This document shows, piece by piece, positions 52,932 to 64,000 of a stretch of DNA of 64,000 bases. This DNA comes from Folioceros fuciformis (lineage: Eukaryota; Anthocerotophyta; Anthocerotopsida; Anthocerotales), in the NCBI GenBank assembly GCA_049999805.1, contig JBNGIO010006162.1, positions 103,827 through 167,826 on the forward strand. Reading direction: 5' to 3'. A program made the translations under genes and the position numbers. The notes under the pieces were generated by a model. That model saw only the letters and a program-made list of their open reading frames with translations. It was not told the origin of the DNA and ran no database searches. The first letter of the stretch is position 1. Every line of letters starts with the position of its first letter.

Positions 52932-53669
52932 ATGGAGGACGAGACAAAGGGTACACCAAACATAACAGTCATCAATGACTACGATGGCACTGAAACAATT
53001 GATTGTTCCATTTGCCTCAATGGCATCTTGAAACAATCAGATATCATCAAGATCAACAAATGTGGTCACATCTTTCACACATCATGTCTGGTGCCATGGA
53101 TATGTACAAATTGCACATGCCCCAACTGCAGGGGCAACGTGTTCAACTTCATCGAGGGATACCTGGAACTAGACCCCGACATGGGAATGGGTGAAATACT
53201 ATTGCAGCCACACCACATTTCATTTTACGACGGAGGTATTATCATCTCATTACAAAATGGCATGTTGATTGATGTTGATGGATTTCAACACATAACCAAT
53301 TTTGAAAATTCTCGAATACTATTTTTAAAAAATAAAACCATAGCTATGATAGTCGGAAATGAGATAGGTTATCTCAGAGATAATGTGGAGTTTGGAATCT
53401 ATGATGTTCCCATAAAATTTCATCAAGTAACACTTGAAGATGGTTCTAGGGTTATGCATGTCACAAGACAAGAAGATGGAAAGGTTTTGGGCTTCTTGGA
53501 GCATGGAAATCTTTACATAGAAGAGGAAGAAATTGGTGACTATGTACGGATTAGCAGATTGGAGCTGGTGAATCCTTTCCAAAATTGCCGACTGTTGATA
53601 GTACACGGTAAAATTAAAGGTCTATTGTTCCAGGACAAGGTACTTTACGTCAAAACTTTGGATAATTAA
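52932..53669 (+). CDS. RING-H2 finger protein, relative of the left-end RING genes
   Basis: Intronless, 245 residues. The RING-H2 finger is complete: Cys25 and Cys28, Cys44, His46, His49, Cys52, Cys63 and Cys66, with VPW ahead of the last pair. A role as E3 ubiquitin ligase is inferred. The finger and its spacing (DCSICLNGILKQSD, KCGHIFHTSC) match the left-end RING gene (CCVCFDSILKEEE, ACGHIFHNQC), so the genes are likely members of one family, but the C-terminal parts differ: here a beta-rich region with no repeats (for example YVRISRLELVNPFQNC). No membrane span is seen. The GC content is lower than in neighbouring genes, as in the left-end family. Confidence 0.75.
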   Translation: MEDETKGTPNITVINDYDGTETIDCSICLNGILKQSDIIKINKCGHIFHTSCLVPWICTNCTCPNCRGNVFNFIEGYLELDPDMGMGEILLQPHHISFYDGGIIISLQNGMLIDVDGFQHITNFENSRILFLKNKTIAMIVGNEIGYLRDNVEFGIYDVPIKFHQVTLEDGSRVMHVTRQEDGKVLGFLEHGNLYIEEEEIGDYVRISRLELVNPFQNCRLLIVHGKIKGLLFQDKVLYVKTLDN

Positions 53670-53780
53670 TCATTAAATATATTTAATTGTAAACCAACTT
53701 TTTGAAGATGTGTGTCAAGGTCAAATTGGTACAGCCAGGATTGTCCATGGATGTGTTCGCTGGGTAGGAGTCTCTCGAGC

Positions 53781-56251
<2,471 letters not shown>

Positions 56252-57546
56252 CTACGCTTGCAAAACTTGGCAGTGCACAATGTGGCTCTTCAACCGGTTT
56301 CTTCCAGCAATGTTGGACCACAAGTTGGTAACAAACGTCTTGAAATGTCCCTTCCCCGCAATGGTCTCCCACAAGTGAGCCTTTTTGTTGGGATCCCCGG
56401 CGTTGGCCACGTCCACCAAAGTAATGCTCATGTTGTTGCGAATCACGCACAACTTTCCCCCAAGCGGCAACAATGCAGCAGCCTCCAATGCCCTAGAATT
56501 CCCCAAATGGATCTTACTGTCCACCGACTTGCTCCACGAGTCGCTCAGCCTGTCGTAAACCCTAAGCTTGCACCCGTCCCGGCAGTCCAGCGCATACAGC
56601 TGTCCGTTGAGTGACGCGCTCGGATTCCTCCACCCCGACACCATCCCGTCGATAATAGGCGACCAGTGGTTAGTGGCCGGCACATAAACCTCGCTCATCA
56701 CCTGCCGCTGCGACCCCAAACCCTTGAGAAACCATCTTCCACCATACACCACTCCAATAAACGGCACCATCGCCGTGCTCATGTCCGAGATAAAGCTCCA
56801 CTTGTACTTGTTCGGATCATACATCTCAGCCGAGCGGAGCGAGCGCTGGATCCCCTCGCACTCCCCGCCCGCCACATACAAGCAGTTGTTAATCACACAG
56901 CAGCCGAAGAAATGCCGCCGCCGCAACATGTCCGGAGCCCGATGCCATTTGTTCGTCGTAGCGCTGTAGTACACCACCTTCTTCATCGAGCCCTTAGACG
57001 GATCCTTCCCTCCAAAGAGATACAAATGGCACCCGCTCAGCACAGCGCACCCGAATCCCAGCGCCTCCTTGAAATCTTCCGGCACCTGCGGCAGCGGCTG
57101 CCACTGCTTGAAGATCGGGTCGTACGCATGCCACGAGATGCGGTTGTCTCGGTCCCGCTTGATAACATACACCCACTCCTCCGCCATCCCCAGGCTCCTC
57201 CGCAGCGCGAAGAAGAAATGCCCCGCAAGCAGCCGCTTCCATCGCTTGCACACCACCCGGAGCTTATTGTGGTAAACCCGGGGCACCCGGATGAGGCAGG
57301 CGATGGCNNNNNNNNNNNNNNNNNNNNNNNNNNNNNNNNNNNNNNNNNNNNNNNNNNNNNNNNNNNNNNNNNNNNNNNNNNNNNNNNNNNNNNNNNNNNN
57401 NNNNNNNTCCTTGGCTTGATCTCCGGCCTCACGCATCGGTTCCCTCCCGGCACGAACTTCCTCGCTCCCGCCACCGACAACCCCGCATCCACTCCCCCGC
57501 AGTAGCACGCTGCCGTCTCGACCTGCAGAGAGGACATGCACGCCAT
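56252..57546 (-). CDS. F-box/kelch-repeat protein (At1g55270 type), split by a gap
   Basis: Probable SCF substrate receptor. The minus-strand frame after the gap matches the conserved F-box/kelch protein exemplified by Arabidopsis At1g55270: IRVPRVYHNKLRVVCKRWKR (end of the F-box), LGMAEEWVYVIKRDRD, GCHLYLFGGKDPSKGSM, RRRHFFGCCVINNCLYVAGG, LDCRDGCKLRVYD and a C-terminal SHIVHCQVLQA. Before the gap another frame gives VDAGLSVAGARKFVPGG, also typical of that family, so the true frame continues through 100 Ns (57308-57407) that hide the F-box core, and the gap length is arbitrary. The ATG at 57546 (MACMSSLQVET) is the best start. No intron is evident in the kelch part. It is transcribed away from the acyl-activating gene across a 450-bp region. 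Confidence 0.88.
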
Positions 57547-57996
57547 GCGGGTGGGGGATCTGGAAGCCGCGCGCATGAGCGTTACATCGGTCGAATGCCC
57601 GGCCCTCGCCTGCCGTCGCCGGCGTCCCCTTTCTGCCAGCCGCCGGGCTCCGGCTGACGCCCTACCGCATCAGCCAGGACAGCCCATCCCGCTCCCAGTG
57701 CGGTCGGTCGGTCATGTGACGAGACCCGCAGCTCCCGTCGTCTCTCTCGCCGCCTCTCTCTCTCTTGTTACCTCCCGCCTCCTTATCCTGTTTGTCTCGC
57801 ATTTTAGTAATCTACCTAGACTAGGCTGCGGAAGCGCAGCCTCAAGCGAACTGAAGTCCAAACAAGGGTCTCGCGCGTAAACACTGGGCTCGGACCCTCA
57901 CCCGAGTTCCCAGCGCCAAACGGGAGAGGAGACGCGAATTCCGATGCTCGAATCGGGAGCTGCGAATTCTTCGTGAGTCCGGAATTGCGATTCGCG
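57547..57996. promoter_or_regulatory. GC-rich divergent promoter region
   Basis: About 450 bp separate the ATGs of two divergent genes, so it carries both promoters. It is GC-rich and has C/T-rich runs (ctctctctctcttg at about 57752). No TATA box is obvious, as in many bidirectional plant promoters. Confidence 0.45.
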
Positions 57997-59858
57997 ATGG
58001 AGCTCCTGCCTCCCAAGACTCGAGCTAATCACGTGCCGCTCACACCGATCTCCTTCCTGGAGAGGACGGCGCTTGTGCATCCGGATCGGCTTGCCGTTGT
58101 CTATGGAGGTCGGAGATTTACCTGGCTCGAGACGGCTCGGAGGTGCCGGCTTTTGGCTTCGGCGCTGCTGGGGCACTCCGTGCAAACGGGAGACACTGTG
58201 AGCATGTGTTGTCGCGATTTTTTTGTTTTTGCGGTAGGAGGGGATGGACTGAGTTGTTTGATGCAACGGCTTCGATGATGGTGATGGCTAGGTTGCCGTG
58301 GTGGCACCGAATGTGCCAGCGGCGTATGAGGCTCAGTTTGGGGTTCCCATGGCGGGGGCCGTGCTGAATGCGATAAACATTCGGCTGGATGCACGGACGA
58401 TCGGGTTTTTTCTGGTGCATGCGGATGTGAGGGTTGTGGTGGTGGATGTGGAGTTCTTTCCTTTGGTGGAGGAGGCGTTAGGGTTTTCCAGGGAGACGGG
58501 GAAGTACCGGGCGCCGTTGCTGGTTGTGGTGGAGGATGAGGAGGGCTATAGGGATAACGATGGAAGGCTGAGGCGAGCGTTGGGAGCCGGAGCTGTGGAG
58601 TATGAGGAGTTTCTTAGGAGAGGGGACGCAGGGTTTTGGTGGCAAGGGGTGGAAGATGAGTGGGAGAGTATATCGTTGTGCTATACTTCTGGCACTACGT
58701 CCAGTCCCAAGGGAGTAGTGACCAGCCACAGAGGCGGGTACTTGGCGTCCTTGAGCAACATTCTGGACTGGGGGGTGCATCAACATGCTGTTTACCTCTG
58801 GACTCTGCCGCTATTCCACTGCAATGGCTGGTGCTATGCCTGGGTTGTTGCAGCAGTTGTAGGGACGAACGTCTGTCTGCGACAGGTACGAGGGTGTCTT
58901 GGGTTTCGTTCTCTGAGACATGGTTGGACGAGGTGGTTGAATTTTTTGTCTGCCTCAGGTCACAGCCAAGGGAATCTTCTCTGCCATAGCCGAGCACGGG
59001 GTGACACATTTTTGTGCAGCGCCAGTGGTGCTCAACACGATCATCAATTCGGCTCCTCATGAGAGGCAGAGGATCAGGCCAGGGGTGGAGGTCATGACTG
59101 CAGGTGCAGCACCACCGGCACATGTTCTTGCCAAGATGGAGGAGGAGGGATTCAAGGTTACCCACACCTACGGGCTCAGCGAGACCTACGGACCCTGCAC
59201 CGTGTGTGCCTGGAAGTCCGAGTGGGACTCCTTTTCTCTGGAAGACCGAGCTCGGCTCAAAGCCCGGCAGGGTGTGCGGTACACCCTACAGGAGGGTCTG
59301 GACGTGGTGAATCCAGACACCATGAACCCAGTTCCTGCGGATGGGAATGCTGTGGGCGAGATCGTGATAAGAGGAAACCTTGTTATGAAGGGGTACTTGA
59401 AGAACCCAGCAGCTAACGAGAAATCCTTCAGAGGCGGGTGGTACCATACTGGAGACTTGGCTGTAAAGCATCCAGATGGCTACGTTGAGATAAAGGATCG
59501 GTCCAAGGATATCATCATCTCTGGAGGAGAGAACATCAGTAGCTTGGAGGTGGAGAGTGCGCTCTACAGACACCCAGCGGTGCTAGAAGCTTCTGTCGTC
59601 GCCAGGCCCGACGATCAATGGGGTGAGTCCCCTTGCGCATTTATCACGCCCAAGGAAGGCTTTCAAGGTGGAGACAAGCTTGCCAACGACATCATAGCAT
59701 TCGCACGGACCCAGCTCCCACGATACACGGTCCCGCGAACTGTCGTGTTCGGCCAACTTCCGAAGACTGCTACAGGAAAGATACAAAAACACGTTCTCCG
59801 AGACAAGGCGAAGGCCCTAGGTCCAGTGCCTAGACAGGTGTTGGACAGCAAACTCTAA
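57997..59858 (+). CDS. Peroxisomal acyl-activating enzyme (acyl-CoA ligase)
   Basis: ATP- and CoA-dependent enzyme that activates short or medium acyl or aromatic acids via an acyl-AMP. Exons 57997-58197, 58292-58885 and 58959-59858 (introns 94 and 73 bp) give 564 residues, usual for plant AAE proteins. Motifs: P-loop YTSGTTSSPKGVV (about residue 195), YGLSETYGP, the hinge YHTGDLAVKHPDGYVEIKDR, SGGENISSLEVE, and the adenylation Lys in PKTATGKIQKHVL. The C-terminus is SKL, a canonical PTS1, so it should enter peroxisomes. It belongs with the plant AAE1/AAE7/AAE11/BZO1 group; whether the acid is acetate, butyrate, benzoate or another cannot be told. Internal GTs inside exons were not used. The divergent neighbour is an F-box/kelch gene. 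Confidence 0.92.
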
Positions 59859-61748
59859 GACTCTGGCTGTTCTTGGGGGCTGTATTTATACGGTCTCGCA
59901 AGTCCATTGTGGGTGACACGGCCACTTGGATCTGGCGTTAACCGAACTTTCTCTCATGCTATTTATTTTGTGTATATGTACGTCTAGTCTGGTAAAACTG
60001 AAACAGATATTTAGGAATAGGAGGCTGTATTGAGGAGGAAAGAGATAGAAAAACATCAACCCAGCCACGGGCCAGCGACAATGGAACATGCCAACGATCA
60101 CACAAATCAAAAACTATCAGCTGTATAGAGAACGGTTGTGAAACCTAAGTTTAAAGAATCTCCAAGGACCTACCATGTCACTACTATCAAAGAATCTACA
60201 TGGCCCTACCTTCTTTTGTTGTCCAAGAACTTTTGTAGTCCAAGAATCTATATGTGTCTACCTATCGTTGTTGGAGTAGAAGAATTTGCATTGCATGGGC
60301 GCATCTATTGCATGTGTGGTGTCCAAGAATCTACATGGGTCTATCTATCACTAAAGTAGAAGAATTTGTATTGCATGGGAGTATCTATTGTAAGTATGGT
60401 GTTGAAGAATCTACATGGTCTTTCTTTCTATTACTATTGTCGAAGGGCCTACCTATTATTAATGTTGAAGAAGGTGCAACAACTCCAGTGCTTGTTGTCA
60501 TCTTATGTATTGCCTTGGTATAGCTTCAACACTTGACATAGTGTACATTGCCTTGGTAGAATCCTTCTTAAAAGGATGGAACCCCTCTAGTACAATAATG
60601 TAAGAAAGGGGAAGGCCAAACCTTTTCTTAGGTCTATGATCTACTTTAGCAGAGGCCTTAACAAATATGGAGGAATCCTTCCCATGGCTACAAAAGTTTG
60701 ATTGATAAGAGGGATGAGGTTGTGCTTGTGTTACATAGGAGAGCATTTATGGACAATAGTCAATGCACACCCCTTTACCACCCAACTTGGAATGTTTGTG
60801 ACTCCTTAATAAGCCTTGAAAAGCCATTGCTCATGGGCGCATAGGTCTCAAGAGCTTGAAGATGGATGAAAACATGGTCATCTTCTTGGATGAAAACATG
60901 GTCGTCTCAGGAGAGTACTTATGGATCTTGCTTGTTGTACATACCTCCTAGCCCAATTTAAAGGGTTGCATTATCGCCCAACTAAGAGGGTTGATGATAA
61001 TGTGTTTGCAAATGCAATTCTTGGTGGGATCTTGATGATGTCAAGCATGACTATGTGCTGTCTTTTGGATGCATGCAAATATTGAGTGATACTAATATAG
61101 CATTAGAGGTAATTAATAATTATTTAGTAGATTATTAGAAAACATAATATAATATAAAGTCAACTAGATAAACACACAACTAGATGTTCTAGTTGTGTGG
61201 ATGTGGCTGCAACAGGTTTGAGGTAGCAGGCATAAAAGCCTAGCTCAACGGTGTTTGCTGCAGCTATAAGCTTGTATTCTCTTGCATTTGGGGAATAAGC
61301 TTTCTCTTGAGGGAGCATTCTCTTGTTGGAAATCCAGTGTGCGTGTGCGTAGTGTGCAACATCATGTGACCCGATCAAGGATTTGAGAAGCCAAGTTACA
61401 GCTCTGAGAAGTGTGGATGTAAGTGAAAGATATTTTTTGGTGTCTGAAGGAAACAAACGCTTCACTCTTATAGAGCTGCAGCACCATCATACAATGTTTA
61501 ATTTGTGTGTAATGTGGTGTGGTGTGAGTATTGTTGACTAGTGAACCATGCATGAGTGCGATGTTTAGTAGCACAACACAACAATGACCATATCATCAAC
61601 ACAAATATAATTTCCCTTAGTGATGGTAACACCTTATTGTGCAACGAACATGAGTTTCAAGCCATTGAGAACATTACATCACAAACAAAGTCGAAAGTCA
61701 TCAATGGTAACCCCAGAACTATATATATAGAGAGAGAAAAGCCAAGGG
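59859..61748. other. AT-rich region without a recognised gene
   Basis: No gene is seen. It contains a diverged direct repeat at 60279-60430 and several shorter phrases (caagaatctacatgg and variants) spread from 60170 to 60420. Confidence 0.55.
60279..60430. repeat. Diverged ~77-bp direct repeat
   Basis: Two copies start at about 60279 and 60356. Both begin with gtagaagaattt, followed by attgcatggg and agaatctacatggg or a close variant. Confidence 0.7.
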
Positions 61749-62087
61749 ATGGATCAATCCATAACCAAATCTTTTGCAAGTAAAAAAGTTCTTATGCAAT
61801 TCAATATGCTTGAATGCATGGCCAAGCTAGAAAGCCAAAGGGTGACCTTTTCTAATAAGATTAAATGTGAGCCCAAGACGACTTGTGGATGGATGAGTCT
61901 AAGAGAAGAGACCTTTGCGCTTGCGTGTTCTACTTTTTTTGAAAAGAGGCTTCAAGATCTTGCATCCCTTCCCCATAGCAAGAGAAAGAAAAGGGGCATG
62001 GCTTCTCGAGCCTCCATAAGTAAGAAGTCCCTAGTAGCTTATCTCATAGACAATTACAAAAGGATATGTCCCCTCCTCAACACATAA
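61749..62087 (+). CDS. Hypothetical short protein
   Basis: A frame of 112 residues from an ATG at 61749. It is basic, with KRKKRG near residue 84 and a Cys/Phe-rich stretch (CSTFFEKRL). No domain is recognised. It sits in AT-rich, gene-poor DNA, and nothing besides length supports it. It could be a chance frame or a remnant. Confidence 0.2.
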   Translation: MDQSITKSFASKKVLMQFNMLECMAKLESQRVTFSNKIKCEPKTTCGWMSLREETFALACSTFFEKRLQDLASLPHSKRKKRGMASRASISKKSLVAYLIDNYKRICPLLNT

Positions 62088-63592
62088 GATGAAAGCATTA
62101 AGAAAAGGGGCAGGAGATCCTACAGTAAATTTTGAGGAGCATAAACAGTGTATCATCCGATTGTTGAAATTCATCAAACTTGTGAAGAAGGCTGGAGAAG
62201 GAGCAACTGTCGTAGTGAAGTAATTGGTTAATGTGTAAAGTGTGAAGAACGAAGACTAAATGCCATTTAAAGACCTCCACTTTATATGAGGTCCTTTATG
62301 TGAGCCTAGTCTTCTTCCAATGCTGCACTCACAAACCTTTTCATAACATTAGGAGGTCTAATTAGAACTCTCTAGACCCATAATCCTTGTCAGGAAGTGA
62401 TGTCATCCCTCCTCGCCTCCCCCCATAAATATTGAAGAGAGGGCATGAGAGGGACCAAACTTTGCACTTAACAAACTTGATCAAAGATTGAAGGCTGCCT
62501 TCACCTTATCCCCCTGCTTGAGAATATGAGTATCATTGGCTACAAATGGCAAAAGACACTCCTAAAGTGAAATATAGAGGTAGTGTAGTAGAAAGTTAGA
62601 TTTACTTTATTACCTATTAACTAGGGTTATTTCTCCTTGTCACAAGTACATAATTTCCCTAAACCAAGATATCATGGTCCAAAAGGACGAAGAGTTTGCC
62701 GCCTATAAGTTGCAATTACATCCAATTGATGTTACACTAAACACAAGCAGCCCCTCCCTACAAGCTTAGAACAATTGCTCGGTATGAATCTCACTTAGAC
62801 TCAAATTGCAATCCGGTCCAAAAATTCACATAATGGTTCACAAAATACAAGTGACTCCTTCATATGACAAAAATAATTGCTTAAATTGAACCTCATGTTG
62901 TGAAATGCCAACATGTGTACAAATGAATGGTCAATGTTATCACTTACCTACCCTTATGTCCAAAAGATGGAGATGGAACGTAGCGTCTTGGGTAACAGTT
63001 GAAGGTGGGTGATGTTGTATCTCCGGTAAGCTATAATAAGGCTCTATAGTATTATGGACTATGACATTCTATGTGCAATAGGAAGCCCTAATTAATGGGG
63101 AGTCTTAGAGGAGGTAGGTTTTCTATTTCCTTTCCAAAATAAAGACTAAATTACAATCTACAAAGAGACAATTCTGAGCATTATACAAACCTGCACAGGC
63201 GCACATAAGGGAGTGTGATCAATCAGAAAACAACATGGTGGAGCATCCATGCCTTTGTGGGAAGAGCTGCTGACCGCATGCAGAAGACTTTTGCCAAAGG
63301 AAATCACCAGGCAGACAGTTCTTTCATTGCCAGCCGGATTCACTTGTTCAAGTCTGTAATTGGTTCACACGATACACCAACCGTTTAGACAAACTGTGGG
63401 TTGCTGAATTTAGTGGCTGTGGCAGACAGAGATAAGCTGAAACATGACACCCGCCCTTCTTGAGGACTATTGAGGTGGTGTTAAAATTATGTTTGCCTGA
63501 TCTACCGATGCAAGGAAATGTTCCTTCAGTCACATCGGAAATGGGGAGGAGCTTGTGGAAGGCTTTACAATCGAGTGCTGTCTATGACGTGC
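62088..63592. other. AT-rich region without a recognised gene
   Basis: No gene is seen. Composition becomes more balanced after about 63150, towards the partial exon at the right edge. Confidence 0.55.
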
Positions 63593-63875
63593 CTATGTTC
63601 GGGGCCTCTCCATGTGCACAGACCTTGATGACTGCGAGAAAATCATCCTGACGTGCTTGAACACATTCACGCCCAACAAAATTCTACATCCTACAGCCCT
63701 GATGGCCGGTACTTCGCCGACAGCGAACTGGGCGGCTTTGATTGTGAAGTCGGCCCCATGAGCAGCTCCTGTGCCTTTCTTTGCAGTGATTATGTCCACA
63801 TCTATTAAGGCCCCGGAGAAGGGCATTGTTCCCACTTGTCCGATGCCTCCACCGCCGAGAGTGGGTCGCGTGCTA
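63593..63875 (-). CDS. Unidentified coding exon near the right edge (partial gene)
   Basis: A minus-strand frame with protein-like composition begins after an atcag acceptor (63876), with STRPTLGGGGIGQVG, then PFSGALIDVDIITAKKGTG, HGADFTIKAAQFAVGEVPA and a less certain end. Upstream, near 63970, ARLAGVPEHIL lies before a gtaagt donor and could be the preceding exon, running off the window. The Gly-rich beginning and alternating hydrophobics suggest a folded domain, but I cannot name the family. If real, the gene continues beyond the right edge, and its 3' exons may extend left of 63593. Confidence 0.35.
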
Positions 63876-64000
63876 GTCTGATCCAATTGTTGACACGTTT
63901 TCAGTTAAGACAGTGCTATGCTTCAGGACAACAACAGCAGCAGCATGCAGATGTCAGTTACTTACGAGAATATGTTCTGGTACACCAGCTAGTCTGGCGA

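Noticed and set aside
56666-57505. 279-residue plus-strand frame opposite the F-box/kelch gene
   Set aside because: Antisense of conserved kelch sequence; it also runs through the N gap.

Overview
This is nuclear DNA of a land plant. Most genes are split by short GT-AG introns of about 60-145 bp, and the products are plant-specific: plant organelle PPR-DYW editing factors, a class I starch-branching enzyme, a plastid NAD-malate dehydrogenase, an organellar RecA, a plant haemoglobin, and F-box, F-box/kelch and RING-H2 proteins. One PPR protein (17.2-19.9 kb) ends in GRP instead of DYW and has a K-A PG box. As I recall the literature, this is the DYW:KP variant linked to U-to-C editing, known from hornworts, ferns and non-Selaginella lycophytes. 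With the compact introns and about one gene per 3 kb, a hornwort is my best guess; this is an inference, not a proof. I see no tRNA, rRNA, CRISPR or intact transposon gene.

Layout. 1-5.2 kb: AT-rich, with a tandemly duplicated RING-H2 gene whose second copy is broken. 5.2-9.4 kb: a three-exon gene joining a methyl-CpG-binding domain to a C2H2 finger. 9.4-13 kb: poorly interpretable, possible exon fragments and a 100-N gap. 13-17 kb: an F-box gene and a four-exon OPA3-like gene. 17.2-19.9 kb: the GRP-tailed PPR protein. 20-29 kb: a second F-box gene, minisatellites, an F-box pseudogene and an AT-rich gene-poor stretch. 29-38.3 kb: starch-branching enzyme, RecA, a coiled-coil protein and a POLE3-like histone-fold protein, all on +. 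38.6-45 kb: a Treslin-like replication protein and plastid MDH on -. 45.9-48.4 kb: a canonical PPR-DYW protein. 49-54.6 kb: IMP3, a C45-like acyltransferase/hydrolase and a third RING-H2 protein on +, and a haemoglobin on -. 56-59.9 kb: a divergent pair, F-box/kelch and a peroxisomal acyl-activating enzyme. 59.9-64 kb: AT-rich, nearly empty, with one unidentified exon at the right edge.

The genes do not form one pathway. Themes are organelle maintenance (two editing factors, RecA, OPA3, plastid MDH), DNA replication (POLE3-like and Treslin-like, convergent neighbours), ribosome assembly (IMP3), starch and acyl-CoA metabolism, and ubiquitin-ligase components. Exon borders were chosen by hand from GT/AG sites, preserved reading phase and recalled family sequences; 5' exons of the branching enzyme, the MBD gene, haemoglobin and RecA are the least certain.
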